48,592 nt of DNA from CPC320 sp002684375 (GCA_965662545.1 CBFIHZ010000031.1:1-48592), one strand, 5' to 3'. Positions 16,439-25,592 are shown, numbered from the stretch's first letter. Made by a program: numbers and translations. The notes: generated from the sequence alone by a model not told the origin.

Positions 16439-17896
16439 ATGGTACATTATGACCTGATTATTATTGGCAGTGGTCCGTCTGGTAAGTCGGCTGCGATACA
16501 GGCCGGCAAGCTAAAACGCAAAGTCTTGGTCATTGATCGTCAGCCGCGGTTGGGTGGTGTTTCGGTACATAGCGGTACCATCCCGTCGAAAACCCTTCGC
16601 GAAACGGTGCTGAACCTGACCGGTTGGCGTGAGCGCAGCTTTTACGGCCGTTCCTATAGGGTCAAGGATGAGATTGCTGCGGGCGATCTGAAAAGCCGCC
16701 TGCACAAAACACTGGATTACGAAGTGGACGTGCTGGAGCATCAGTTCAACCGCAACTATGTCGACACGCTTTTTGGGCTGGCAAGGTTCACCGGCCCGAA
16801 CAGGGTCGAAGTGTTGACCGAAGCAGGCGAAAGCACCAGTATGACCGCGGACCGGTTTCTGGTCTGTACTGGCACCAAGACCTTTCGGCCCGACTGGGTG
16901 CCGTTCAATGGCACCACTATTCTGGACAGTGACGAATTTCTTGATATGCAAGCGATCCCACGCAGTCTGACGGTTGTCGGTGCCGGGGTGATCGGGGTGG
17001 AATATGCCACTATGTTTGCGGCGCTGGATGTGCGGGTGACCCTGATCGAGCCGCGCGACAGTTTTCTGGATTTTGTCGACCATGAAACGATCCGTGAATT
17101 CAGTCATCAAATCCGTGAAAACGGCGTTGACCTGCGGCTTGGTGCGGCCATTGACCGGGTCGAAGATGCCGGTGAACACATTGAGGTTTCCCTAGCTAAT
17201 GGCCGTCACGTACGATCTGAAATGTTGTTGTTTGCTGCCGGCCGCTTGGGGGCCACAGCGCGATTGAACTTAAAGGCAGTGGGGCTTGAGACCGATCATC
17301 GCGGCCGGATCGAGGTTGACCGCACAACCTATCAAACCGCGGTGCCGCATATCTATGCCACCGGTGATGTGATCGGCCATCCCAGTCTGGCGTCCACATC
17401 GTTGCAACAGGGGCGCATCGCGGCCTGTCACGCAATGGACACCCCGACCTTGAAGGAAAGCCCGTGGTTTCCCTATGGTATTTATTCTGTGCCAGAAATA
17501 TCCACTTGTGGCATGTCAGAACAGGATATGCAGCAGCGCGGTATCCCTTATGAGGTCGGTATCGGCCGGTTCCGCGAAACCTCGCGCGGCAATATCATGG
17601 GTCTTGAACACGGCATGGTGAAAATGCTGGTCAGCCTCAAAACCCGTCGGGTGCTCGGAGTGCAAATCGTTGGTGAGGGCGCAACTGAATTGATCCATAT
17701 CGCGCAAGCGGTGCTGAACCTGAAGGGCACGGTAGATTACTTTGTCGAGAATACCTTTAACTATCCGACGTTGGCCGAAGCCTATAAAATTGCTGGGCTG
17801 GATGCATTTAACCGTATGCCGATCCCCGAAGCCTTCAAGGTGAAAATACCTGTGGATAAGACTGCACAGGCTGGCGAGATGGCCAAGAATGGTTAA
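16439..17896 (+). CDS. sthA: Si-specific NAD(P)+ transhydrogenase
   Basis: 485 residues, a soluble flavoprotein transferring hydride between NADPH and NAD+. FAD-binding motif is YDLIIIGSGPSGKSAA (residues 4-19), the NAD(P) motif VVGAGVIGVEYATMFAALDVRVTLIE near 181-206, the second FAD motif IYATGDVIG, and a C-terminal dimerisation domain with NTFNYPTLAEAYK. At the position of the redox disulfide of related dihydrolipoamide dehydrogenases it reads GGVSVHSGTIPSK, with no cysteine at either site; the E. coli protein keeps one. This fits transhydrogenase rather than disulfide reductase activity. It is encoded 3 bp after fghA and overlaps the following Nudix gene by 8 bp. Confidence 0.92.
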   Translation: MVHYDLIIIGSGPSGKSAAIQAGKLKRKVLVIDRQPRLGGVSVHSGTIPSKTLRETVLNLTGWRERSFYGRSYRVKDEIAAGDLKSRLHKTLDYEVDVLEHQFNRNYVDTLFGLARFTGPNRVEVLTEAGESTSMTADRFLVCTGTKTFRPDWVPFNGTTILDSDEFLDMQAIPRSLTVVGAGVIGVEYATMFAALDVRVTLIEPRDSFLDFVDHETIREFSHQIRENGVDLRLGAAIDRVEDAGEHIEVSLANGRHVRSEMLLFAAGRLGATARLNLKAVGLETDHRGRIEVDRTTYQTAVPHIYATGDVIGHPSLASTSLQQGRIAACHAMDTPTLKESPWFPYGIYSVPEISTCGMSEQDMQQRGIPYEVGIGRFRETSRGNIMGLEHGMVKMLVSLKTRRVLGVQIVGEGATELIHIAQAVLNLKGTVDYFVENTFNYPTLAEAYKIAGLDAFNRMPIPEAFKVKIPVDKTAQAGEMAKNG

Positions 17897-18359
17897 GGGC
17901 AACATTCCTATAGTGTGCTCGGCGGTTTCTGTCGTGCTGCTGCGCTGGCGTCAGAGTTTGGCCCAGATACTGTTGCTGCGCCGCACGCGGCCGCCTGCGG
18001 GCGTTTGGTGTCAGGTCGCGGGTGGTATTGAGGCAAACGAGACGGCTTGGCAGACCGCGCTGCGCGAAGTTACCGAGGAAACGGGACTGAGGCTTGCAGA
18101 ATTATGGTCAGGTGACTTTTGCGAGCAATTCTATGAGGCGGATAAAGACCGTATCACGATGTTACCGGTTTTTATCGGGGTCGTGCCACCGGATGCCGAG
18201 GTTGTGTTGAACGCCGAACATGACGGGTATAAATGGCTCGGTTATGAGGAGGCTGACCGTCTGCTTGCCTTCCCGGGACAACGCAAGATGCTGGCTGCAG
18301 TCAAAGCCGGATTTATCGACCGCCAACCCCATGCGCTTTTGCGGATCCCGATCGTATGA
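17889..18359 (+). CDS. Nudix hydrolase
   Basis: 156 residues with an intact Nudix box, GGIEANETAWQTALREVTEETGL (about residues 45-67), holding the metal-binding RE-x-x-EE. The surrounding pattern (VLLRWRQSLAQILLLRRTRPPAGVWCQVAGG, later HDGYKWLGYEEA) resembles the dihydroneopterin triphosphate pyrophosphatase-like and general NTP pyrophosphohydrolase groups; the substrate is not determined. It overlaps the transhydrogenase gene by 8 bp and the next gene by 4 bp, so it belongs to the fghA-sthA transcription unit. Confidence 0.85.
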   Translation: MVKGNIPIVCSAVSVVLLRWRQSLAQILLLRRTRPPAGVWCQVAGGIEANETAWQTALREVTEETGLRLAELWSGDFCEQFYEADKDRITMLPVFIGVVPPDAEVVLNAEHDGYKWLGYEEADRLLAFPGQRKMLAAVKAGFIDRQPHALLRIPIV

Positions 18360-18814
18360 CGGCGCTTTATATTGATGCTGACGCCTGTCCGGTGAAAGTT
18401 GAGGCTGAACGCGTGGCAACGCGCCATAAAATTCACATGTATGTGGTCAGTAACGGCGGCTTGCGTCCGTCGCAAAATCCGCTGGTGGAAACCATCATTG
18501 TCCCCGATGGGCCTGATGTCGCCGATATGTGGATCGCCGAACGGGCCGGGGTCGGAGATGTGGTGGTCACGGGAGATATTCCCCTGGCGGCAAAATGTGT
18601 CGAGGCCGGGGCTCAGGTGCTTAAGCACAATGGTGAGATGCTGACCCAAGCCAATATTGGCAACGTTCTGGCGACCCGCGATTTGATGACAGACCTGCGC
18701 GCAGCTGATCCGTTTCGACAAGGCGGTGGTAAAGGCTTTACAAAAGCCGACCGATCACGCTTTCTGGATGGGTTAGAACGAGCCTTGCGCTTGGCAATAA
18801 AAGCAGCGGTATAA
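18356..18814 (+). CDS. YaiI/YqxD family protein (DUF188)
   Basis: 152 residues, a close match to the UPF0178 family: YIDADACPVKVEAERVA at the start, NPLVETIIVPDGPDVADMWIAERAG, VVVTGDIPLAAKCVEAGA and FTKADRSRFLDGLERAL at the end. The Asp-rich N-terminus and GDIPLA motif are typical of PIN-like nuclease folds, but no activity has been settled for the family. It starts in an ATGA overlap with the Nudix gene. Nothing in the sequence suggests damage. Confidence 0.9.
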   Translation: MTALYIDADACPVKVEAERVATRHKIHMYVVSNGGLRPSQNPLVETIIVPDGPDVADMWIAERAGVGDVVVTGDIPLAAKCVEAGAQVLKHNGEMLTQANIGNVLATRDLMTDLRAADPFRQGGGKGFTKADRSRFLDGLERALRLAIKAAV

Positions 18815-18860
18815 CAGCAAACAGGTGGTCACACGGACAGAGGCTCCGAGGAGGGGTATT

Positions 18861-19829
18861 GTGGGGGGAAGTGCGGGTCACAAGGCCAATCAGATCGCTG
18901 CGGCTTGCGCTGTGGTCGCGGTATTGTGTTTTTCATCAAATGATGTTGGCATAAAACTTCTCAGTGGCGGCTATGCTCTGCATCAGGTGGTGATCGTTAG
19001 AACGCTGATTGCGATGAGTATTTTATTGTTCTTGGTGGTGCCGTTTAACGGTGGCTTCAAGGTTTTGCGTACCAAACGCCTTAAGATGCATATCTGTCGT
19101 GGCCTCTGCGTGGTCTTTGCCAATATGTGTTTTTTTCTGGCTTTGGCTGCCATGCCATTGGCCGATGCGGTGGCTGTTTTCTTTGTCAGCCCGTTGCTGA
19201 TTACGGTGTTTTCGGTGGTTTTTTTACGCGAACATGTTGGCCCGTTTCGCTGGGCGGCGATTGTGGTGGGGTTGTTAGGTGTAATTGTCATCGTCCGCCC
19301 CGGCACTTCGGCGTTCCAGCTTGCATCGCTTTTGCCTCTGTTTGCGGCAACGGGCTATGCTACGTTGCATATTTTGACCCGTAAAATTGGTGGAACTGAG
19401 AGTGCGATTACCATGGCAATCTATATCCAACTGACCTTTTTGGTGGTCTGCGTTGCGGTGGGTCTGTTTATGGGTGATGGCCGCTATGCCGGCAGCGGTG
19501 ATCCGTCGCTCGAATTTTTATTTCGGGCCTGGATCTGGCCCAAGCCTGAAAACCTCTTGGTGTTCATGGTCATTGGAGCCGGTAGTGCGTTTGGGGGATA
19601 TTTGATTTCGCAGGCTTATCGGGTCAGTGAGGCGGCATTTGTTGCACCGTTTGAATATATTGCCATGCCTATTGCGATCTTTTGGGGGGCGGTAATTTTT
19701 GATGATTGGCCAGACCTGACAGCTTGGTTTGGCATGATATTGATCATTGGATCAGGATTGTTCATGGTTTGGCGCGAAACTGTCACACGCGCTGATAGTA
19801 CGGCCCAAAGGCGAAGAATTCGCCGATAG
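18861..19829 (+). CDS. DMT superfamily (EamA) transporter
   Basis: 322 residues with ten predicted helices in two EamA repeats (about residues 18-150 and 165-305). The first repeat contains ALHQVVIVRTLIAMSILL, and the loop LPLADAVAVFFVSPLLITVFSVVFLREHVG is diagnostic; the second ends with EYIAMPIAIFWGAVIFDDWPD. Such proteins export amino acids, metabolites or drugs; this one's substrate is unknown. The GTG at 18861 is chosen because GAGGAGGGG lies 4-12 bases before it; a GTG 36 bp upstream lacks such a site. It continues the same-direction gene train after DUF188. Confidence 0.82.
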   Translation: MGGSAGHKANQIAAACAVVAVLCFSSNDVGIKLLSGGYALHQVVIVRTLIAMSILLFLVVPFNGGFKVLRTKRLKMHICRGLCVVFANMCFFLALAAMPLADAVAVFFVSPLLITVFSVVFLREHVGPFRWAAIVVGLLGVIVIVRPGTSAFQLASLLPLFAATGYATLHILTRKIGGTESAITMAIYIQLTFLVVCVAVGLFMGDGRYAGSGDPSLEFLFRAWIWPKPENLLVFMVIGAGSAFGGYLISQAYRVSEAAFVAPFEYIAMPIAIFWGAVIFDDWPDLTAWFGMILIIGSGLFMVWRETVTRADSTAQRRRIRR

Positions 19830-19864
19830 TTGGCCCATAATATTACGGAGATCAGGAGAGAAAT

Positions 19865-20485
19865 ATGAAAATTTCTGCCGTTGTGTTCGACATAGGCAAT
19901 GTTTTGATTGGCTGGACGCCTGCGCAATTTTTTGATGCAAAAATCGGCGCAGACCGGCGGCGGGCGTTTTTTGACGCGGTGCCAATTCTGGCGGCCAATG
20001 CTGCGATTGATCGTGGCTCGCGCTTTCCTGATACGATTGTGCAACTGGTGGATCAACACCCTGATTGGGAGGCTGAAATCACGCTGTGGCATACTTGTTG
20101 GCTGGATATGGTCAGCCCTGTGATCACCCGTTCTGTTAAGTTGTTAAGGGCGTTGCGGCGGCAGGGTGTTCCAGTTTTTGCTCTGAGCAATTTTGGGGCT
20201 GAAACCTTTGAGATTGCCAAGGCGCGCTATCCGTTTTTGGCTGAGTTTGATCAGCATTATATCTCGGGGGTGATGCGGATAATGAAACCTGACCCTGAGA
20301 TATATGCGGCGCTTGAGCAGGACAGTGGTCTGGCGCCTGAGACGTTGCTATTTGTCGATGACCTGTCTGAAAATATCGCTGCGGCGGCAGCACGAGGCTG
20401 GCAGGTGCATTTGTTTGACGGGCCGCAAGGATGGGCGGATTGTCTGGTGGCTCACGGGCTGCTGAGTGAGGAGCAAGCCCAATGA
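19865..20485 (+). CDS. HAD family hydrolase
   Basis: 206 residues of HAD subfamily IA, similar to YihX-type sugar-phosphate phosphatases. Motif I is VVFDIGNVLIGW, with Asp9 as nucleophile; the usual second Asp is Gly, as is common in the DxGNV subgroup. Motif II is FALSNFGAETF, the lysine of motif III is in GVMRIMKPDPEIY, and motif IV is LLFVDDLSENI. The phosphatase substrate is unknown. The ATG follows GGAGAGAAAT. Its stop overlaps the next gene's start (ATGA), so it is likely expressed with the ornithine-cyclodeaminase-like gene. Confidence 0.85.
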   Translation: MKISAVVFDIGNVLIGWTPAQFFDAKIGADRRRAFFDAVPILAANAAIDRGSRFPDTIVQLVDQHPDWEAEITLWHTCWLDMVSPVITRSVKLLRALRRQGVPVFALSNFGAETFEIAKARYPFLAEFDQHYISGVMRIMKPDPEIYAALEQDSGLAPETLLFVDDLSENIAAAAARGWQVHLFDGPQGWADCLVAHGLLSEEQAQ

Positions 20486-21402
20486 GTGTAACCGTTATTC
20501 CCTTTGCCGAGGGCGAGGCACAATTGAACTGGCACGCGCTGTGCGATGCTATTGAACGCGGCCATCAGCTGCCCAAAGCCGAGATTGCTGATAGCTTTCT
20601 CTACCGGGATAAAGATACGCTTTTATCGCGTTCAGCTTGGGTTGACGGATTGGGATTGGCAGTCAAATCGGCCACAATTTTCCCCGGAAACGCGGCGAAA
20701 AGCGACCCAATGGTCAACGGTGCGGTCAGTCTGTTTTCTGATGATAATGGTATGCTTGAGGCAATCGTTGATTTTCATCTCGTAACCAAATGGAAAACCG
20801 CAGGTGACAGCCTTTACGCCGCCAAACGTCTGGCGCGTCCAGACAGTCGATCTATCTTGATCGTTGGGGCAGGCACCGTCGGGCACGCGCTTCGTGAAGC
20901 TTATGGTGTGGCTTTCCCCAATGCCACGTTTTTTATCTGGAACCGTACCCTTAGCGGGGCGGTGGCCTTTGCAAATTTTTATGAAAATACTGCTGTTGCC
21001 GAAGATCTGGAACAGGCGGTGCGGGCTGCTGATATTGTCACCAGTGCCACGATGTCGGCTGACCCGTTGTTGCATGGTGCGTGGTTTCAACCGGGCCAGC
21101 ACATTGATCTTATCGGCGCCTATCGGCCTGATATGCGCGAAGCGGACGACGCCGCTTTACAGCGCTCGCAGGTGTTTGTCGACAGCCGAGATACGACGGT
21201 TGGTCATATTGGTGAATTGAAAACGCCTCTGGCCAACGGGGTGATTACCGAGGTGGATATTCTGGCGGACTTTTACCAGCCGGAACAATTCATCCGCCAG
21301 TCTGAAGAGGCGATCACCTTGTTCAAAAATGGTGGTGGCGCGCATCTCGATCTGATGGTCTGTCGCTATATACTTGAACAATGGAGGAAGAAGGCGCCCT
21401 GA
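20482..21402 (+). CDS. Ornithine cyclodeaminase/mu-crystallin family protein
   Basis: 306 residues. The N-terminal substrate part includes SRSAWVDGLGLAVKSATIFPGN, with the lysine that contacts the carboxylate, and NGAVSLFSDDNGMLEAIVD. The NAD-binding motif is ILIVGAGTVGHALREAYG near residues 130-147, followed by TSATMSADPLL and HIDLIGAYRPDMREAD. Family members include ornithine cyclodeaminase, ketimine reductases and various amino-acid dehydrogenases, so the exact reaction is open. It starts in a 4-bp overlap with the HAD gene and ends the co-directional run that began with fghA. Confidence 0.82.
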   Translation: MSVTVIPFAEGEAQLNWHALCDAIERGHQLPKAEIADSFLYRDKDTLLSRSAWVDGLGLAVKSATIFPGNAAKSDPMVNGAVSLFSDDNGMLEAIVDFHLVTKWKTAGDSLYAAKRLARPDSRSILIVGAGTVGHALREAYGVAFPNATFFIWNRTLSGAVAFANFYENTAVAEDLEQAVRAADIVTSATMSADPLLHGAWFQPGQHIDLIGAYRPDMREADDAALQRSQVFVDSRDTTVGHIGELKTPLANGVITEVDILADFYQPEQFIRQSEEAITLFKNGGGAHLDLMVCRYILEQWRKKAP

Positions 21403-21451
21403 CAGCCTCACAGCGCGATGCTCAGTCTAAGACTGGTCTTTTGCGAGGGGG

Positions 21452-22690
21452 TCAAGCAGGTGCCGCTTGCGGTCGCGTCTCCTGAATTGGCAGATGTACC
21501 AGCGCGCTTAGAGCGCCAACGCCAATGCCGATCCACCACACTGCAGTGTAATCTCCATACAGATCATACATCCTGCCGCCGAGCCAGACACCGACAAATG
21601 CACCGACCTGATGGCTGAAAAACACCAAGCCATAAAGGGTTCCCATAAAGCGGATACCATAGATATGCGCAATCAATCCGCTGGTCAACGGCACTGTCGC
21701 CAGCCAGAGAGATCCCATGAGAGCAGAGAAAAGCACGACGGTTTCGGGGGTTACTGGGGTTAAAATAAACGCAATCAGAATTACTGTTCGCCCGGTATAT
21801 ATTCCCGCTAATAAGTATTTCTTGCTATAGCGATTGCCCAGCCAACCGGCCGACAGCGTGCCGAGCAGATTGGTCAGGCCAATCAGCGAAATGGCCAAAG
21901 CACCAAGCGCGGATGTGGTTGTGATTCCCATCGAATACAGCAGCCCGCTGGATAAAATTGGCCCACATGTTTCGGTGACAAAAGCTGGAAAATGCGCCGT
22001 GATAAACGCCAGTTGGTAGCCGCAGGAAAAAAATCCGATAAAGATCATAATATATGACGGGTCACGTATTGCCTGTGATAAAATACGGCGCATGTTTTCA
22101 TCAGCATTGGCTTTTTGCGTCGCTTTGGGGCTGCGCATCAGTGGTAACATCATCATGGCAGATACCATTACAATAGCAAAACAAACAAAAACGATTTGCC
22201 AGCTAAAAATAGTAAGTAAATACTCTGCGAGTGGCGGTCCGAAAATCTGTCCGACACTGCCAGCAGCCGTTGCAATGGCCAGCGACATCGAGCGGTTCGC
22301 GTCGCTGCTGCTACGCCCTACGACCGCCAGAATAACGCCAAAGCCTGTTCCGGCGACGCCAAACCCGATCAGAACCGAATAGACTTGATGAGCCGCTGGC
22401 GTGACCGCAGAAGAGGACAGGATGAGACCGGCTGCATAGACCAAAGCACCGCCGAAAATTGCGCGACGATCGCCAAATTTATCAGCAATTGCGCCAAATA
22501 TTGGTTGACCAAGGCCCCAGGCTAAATTTTGAATTGCGATTGCCATTGAGTATTCCGAGCGCAGCCAACTGAAATCCTGCGAAATCGGAATCTGAAAAAT
22601 ACCAAAGCTGCTTCTTATTCCGAAAGAGATCGCGATAACCGCACAGCCGACCATCAGGACGGGGGTGAGCAATGCAATACGGCTGGTCAT
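21452..22690 (-). CDS. MFS transporter
   Basis: 412 residues with twelve hydrophobic helices. The helix 2-3 loop is FGAIADKFGDRRAIFGGAL, the MFS signature, and the second-half equivalent is AGWLGNRYSKKYLLAG. The overall pattern (SFGIFQIPISQDFSWLRSEYSMAIAIQNLAWGLGQPIFG) resembles the OFA/monocarboxylate-type group that moves organic acids. The substrate is unknown. It is convergent with the ornithine-cyclodeaminase-like gene, 49 bp apart, and divergent from zapE across 204 bp that must contain both promoters. Confidence 0.88.
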   Translation of the reverse strand: MTSRIALLTPVLMVGCAVIAISFGIRSSFGIFQIPISQDFSWLRSEYSMAIAIQNLAWGLGQPIFGAIADKFGDRRAIFGGALVYAAGLILSSSAVTPAAHQVYSVLIGFGVAGTGFGVILAVVGRSSSDANRSMSLAIATAAGSVGQIFGPPLAEYLLTIFSWQIVFVCFAIVMVSAMMMLPLMRSPKATQKANADENMRRILSQAIRDPSYIMIFIGFFSCGYQLAFITAHFPAFVTETCGPILSSGLLYSMGITTTSALGALAISLIGLTNLLGTLSAGWLGNRYSKKYLLAGIYTGRTVILIAFILTPVTPETVVLFSALMGSLWLATVPLTSGLIAHIYGIRFMGTLYGLVFFSHQVGAFVGVWLGGRMYDLYGDYTAVWWIGIGVGALSALVHLPIQETRPQAAPA

Positions 22691-22894
22691 AACTTAATCC
22701 TGAATGGCACTTTAACGTATATAGTACGTGGAGAAATTATTTCATATTCATCGCGCCTTTGCCATATCTATCATTTGTTGCCCGGAGTGAAGGCAACAAG
22801 AGGCTTTGTTACCGCTCTACACGCGGTGTTTGACCGTGATGACAGGGCTGAAAAACTGCTTTTCACCCGTTCTGAACATCGCTAATGAACCCCA

Positions 22895-23950
22895 ATGAAT
22901 AATTTTGTTCAAACTTACACCGAAAAAGTGTCGCTTGGGGAATTGACGGAAGATCCGGCGCAGACGGCGGTGTTGCCCGAGTTTGATCGTATTCAAAAAG
23001 CGTTGTCAGTGCCGGTTAAACGCAGCTGGTTCTCAAAGCCGCTCCCGCCACCTAAGGGCCTGTATCTCTGGGGTGGCGTCGGGCGCGGTAAATCGATGAT
23101 GATGGATCTTTTTGTCGACAGCCTCGGATTGCCATGCCGACGGGTCCACTTTCATGCCTTTATGCAAGAAATCCACGCCGCTTTACACAGGGCGCGCAAA
23201 AGTGGGGCCGAAGATGCGCTGGCTCCGGTTGCCGAGGCTGTTGCCACCGATATAAGGTTGTTGGCGTTTGATGAAATGCAGATCACCGATATCACCGATG
23301 CGATGATTGTTGGACGCCTGTTTGAAAAACTGTTTGCCGCCGGTATTGTGGTGGTGACCACGTCAAACCGCGCCCCGAGCGAGCTGTATAAAAACGGCAT
23401 AAACCGTCAATTGTTCTTGCCGTTTATTCAGCTGATCGAAGAGAAGCTTGTGCTCCATGAAATGGTCAGCCCAACAGACTATAGACAGAACCGCCTCTCC
23501 GGCAGCCCGGTTTATTTCACCCCCAATGACAGCGCAGCCCAAAGCCAAATGGAGCAGATATGGCGCGATTTGACTGCTGGTGCTTCTGCGCCTCTGACGC
23601 TACTGGTCCAGGGCCGTCAAGTGGTCTTGCCCGGCTATCATAACGGTGTTGGCAGGGTACGTTTCTTTGACCTGTGTGGCCAGCCGCTTGGTGCGGCGGA
23701 TTATCTTGCTGTGGCCGAGGCAGTTCGGGTGCTGCTGCTTGAAGATGTGCCGCAATTGGGCCGGTCGAATTTCAACGAAGCAAAACGGTTTGTCACATTG
23801 ATCGACGCGCTCTACGAGGCGCGGGTCAGGTTGATTTGTTCGGCTGCTGCCAGACCTGAGATGCTGTATCTTGAGGGCGAAGGCACGTTCGAGTTTGAAC
23901 GCACCGCAAGCCGTCTGCGCGAAATGCAAAGCGAGGAGTGGGCAGGTTAA
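22895..23950 (+). CDS. zapE: Cell division protein ZapE (AFG1-like ATPase)
   Basis: 351 residues of the AFG1/ZapE family. Walker A is GGVGRGKS (residues 60-67) after GLYLW, Walker B is LLAFDEMQITD near 124-134, and sensor I is VVTTSNRAPSELYKNGINRQLFLPFI. The C-terminal part FNEAKRFVTLIDALYEARVRLICSA is family typical. ZapE is an ATPase that interacts with the FtsZ ring in E. coli; in alphaproteobacteria the gene is often near sdh/mdh, which are not in this window. The ATG at 22895 is used; the nearby ATG at 22885 is in another frame and meets a stop after five codons. Confidence 0.92.
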   Translation: MNNFVQTYTEKVSLGELTEDPAQTAVLPEFDRIQKALSVPVKRSWFSKPLPPPKGLYLWGGVGRGKSMMMDLFVDSLGLPCRRVHFHAFMQEIHAALHRARKSGAEDALAPVAEAVATDIRLLAFDEMQITDITDAMIVGRLFEKLFAAGIVVVTTSNRAPSELYKNGINRQLFLPFIQLIEEKLVLHEMVSPTDYRQNRLSGSPVYFTPNDSAAQSQMEQIWRDLTAGASAPLTLLVQGRQVVLPGYHNGVGRVRFFDLCGQPLGAADYLAVAEAVRVLLLEDVPQLGRSNFNEAKRFVTLIDALYEARVRLICSAAARPEMLYLEGEGTFEFERTASRLREMQSEEWAG

Positions 23951-23965
23951 GTTTTGAAACAGCTC

Positions 23966-23988
23966 ACAGGCGCGCAGGCCTGTCTTTC
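23966..23988 (+). terminator. Weak terminator-like hairpin after zapE
   Basis: ACAGGC (23966-23971) and GCCTGT (23978-23983) pair around a 6-base loop, followed by CTTTC. The stem is short and the T-run poor. Confidence 0.3.
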
Positions 23989-24078
23989 GAGTGCGGTCTG
24001 GTGGCGTTGTGTGACAGGTCTTAAAGGCGCAAACGGGTTGTTGCGGCAGGTGTTTAAATGATAATTTTAGGTTTTCGC

Positions 24079-24705
24079 TTAGAGCTTCGCACGCGGATGG
24101 CGGCTGAAGATTATATCCTCTAGCGTGATTTTATTCATTGCCGGGGCCTCAAATATGAGATCGACCCAGATATTTTTAATCCGGCGCTCGGCAAACTTTA
24201 CGCTGCTGAGATCAAATTTGACCGTACTATTTTCACAATTATCTGGAAATTTAACAATCACCTCAGCCGTATTTGGCCCGTTTTCAACGTTTAAACGGGC
24301 ATAAATGGTTAAGGGTTTTCTGATCTTGAGCGCATAGCCCAAACACAGCAGATGATGCTTTTGCAAATTCTTTGCCGCCGGGGCAGGCAGTCGGATCGCC
24401 AATGAAATATACCCGCTGGAAAAATCATACACATCCAAACTTAAGCCAAAAGCAGGTAATGTTTTCTGGCCGGTTTGGACAATCTGCCTTGAGGTGATCT
24501 GTGCGTGATCAGCATTGTGGAACATCTTGATTTCATCGTTCAGAGCGACGCCATTGCCCGCCCCTGACAACGCAGGATGGGTCACGGGTGTTTGCCAAAA
24601 TGTGGGTCGCCAGATCCAATCACTTGCCAGATGCTGCGCGCACAGGGGGGACTTTAGCTGTTGGGGGGACGAGGCCTGAAAATGTGGCTTAATGGTCGCA
24701 GCCAT
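24079..24705 (-). CDS. DUF6478-like protein, possibly N-terminally truncated
   Basis: 208 residues resembling an uncharacterised Rhodobacteraceae family (DUF6478). Matching segments are ASDWIWRPTFWQTPV near residues 27-41, the metal- or sugar-like KMFHNADHAQITSRQI near 60-75, SGYISLAIRLPAPA, and the C-terminal IYARLNVENGPNTAEVIV, VDLIFEAPAMNKITLEDIIFSRHPRAKL. As I recall the family, about 50 more residues precede the DWxWRP motif and start MxWF. Here the frame closes at a TAA four codons before the ATG, while an ATG with MAWFNLV lies upstream at 24810 in a frame that ends early. The gene may therefore be frameshifted or started late. Function is unknown. Confidence 0.6.
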   Translation of the reverse strand: MAATIKPHFQASSPQQLKSPLCAQHLASDWIWRPTFWQTPVTHPALSGAGNGVALNDEIKMFHNADHAQITSRQIVQTGQKTLPAFGLSLDVYDFSSGYISLAIRLPAPAAKNLQKHHLLCLGYALKIRKPLTIYARLNVENGPNTAEVIVKFPDNCENSTVKFDLSSVKFAERRIKNIWVDLIFEAPAMNKITLEDIIFSRHPRAKL

Positions 24706-24868
24706 TTGAAGGCGGGCTTAAAGCGGTCAAATTCCCGTGCGCCTTGAGATGCAGAATGGTTTTGTTGCCGAGGGCCCTTGCCCTTCTTCCACCAGGTTAA
24801 ACCATGCCATTTTCTTTGAATGAGTAACAATATAAACTCGGCTCTATTAAGATCCTGAATACATGGAC

Positions 24869-25582
24869 CTAGCCTTGTTTTGGCTGATTTGTCAATATTT
24901 TGGGTCTTAACATTGGGCGTAGGTTCACGCGCATTTTAGGCCGCAGTTTGGGCCTTACGCGGGGATTAACCGTGTTCCCGTTCACGGCACTTGAAAGCGT
25001 TATGCCTGCATTGAGCCTGCGCAATATCGAGGCCGTTTCCACAATCAGCGCGTCGCCAGAAATAGCGGTGCCATGGTCTGTGTCGGGCACAAAAGCCGAC
25101 ATGGACACCAATTTGTCTTCAAGTACAATTGCACCGCGCCAATGCTGGTGGCTGATCTTGCTGTCCAAGGGATCTTGCTGGTTCACACTAAGTTGGAACA
25201 GCGGCATTGTGGCCGAGGGATGGCGCTTGATAATCTGGCTGGCATTGAGCCCCGACGCCACTTTCTCAACGTCATCTGAGGTTATTTCCGTCTCGGATGC
25301 GGCGACGGTAATTGTTAAGATCGCCGGTGGGGCAAATCTTTTGGGGGTCGTTCCACTCAGCCTATGACAACTCGCCAACACCACAAAGCCGCCGCTGTCG
25401 TTTTGCTGGACCGTTTCGGGATCAATACAATACCCGCTTGGGCCGGCCAGCTTTACCGCCAACGGCGCTATTGTCATCTGTTCAACCGCCTCAGAGGTCT
25501 GAATGCCGCCCTTGTTTTGCAGGGTGCACCCAGATGTGAGGCCCAGAACTGATGCGCATATCAACGATAAAACACGCCTCAT
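24869..25582 (-). CDS. Predicted lipoprotein of unknown function
   Basis: 237 residues with a lipoprotein signal peptide: MRRVLSLICASVLGLTSGC, lipobox LTSGC, so Cys19 would be the lipidated residue. The mature part contains a two-cysteine region (YCIDPETVQQ, VVLASCHRLSG) and a beta-rich domain to about residue 195. The C-terminus is an unusual run of Arg-Pro-Lys/Met-Leu repeats (PRVRPKLRPKMRVNL, then RPMLRPK), strongly basic, which may contact peptidoglycan or outer membrane. I do not recognise a named family. It starts 10 bp downstream of the ilvD stop on the same strand, so both may share a transcript. Confidence 0.7.
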   Translation of the reverse strand: MRRVLSLICASVLGLTSGCTLQNKGGIQTSEAVEQMTIAPLAVKLAGPSGYCIDPETVQQNDSGGFVVLASCHRLSGTTPKRFAPPAILTITVAASETEITSDDVEKVASGLNASQIIKRHPSATMPLFQLSVNQQDPLDSKISHQHWRGAIVLEDKLVSMSAFVPDTDHGTAISGDALIVETASILRRLNAGITLSSAVNGNTVNPRVRPKLRPKMRVNLRPMLRPKILTNQPKQG

Positions 25583-25592
25583 TTTAAACGCG

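Noticed and set aside
16511..17179. 222-codon minus-strand ORF opposite sthA
   Set aside because: Antisense to an intact transhydrogenase; no ribosome site and no recognisable domain.
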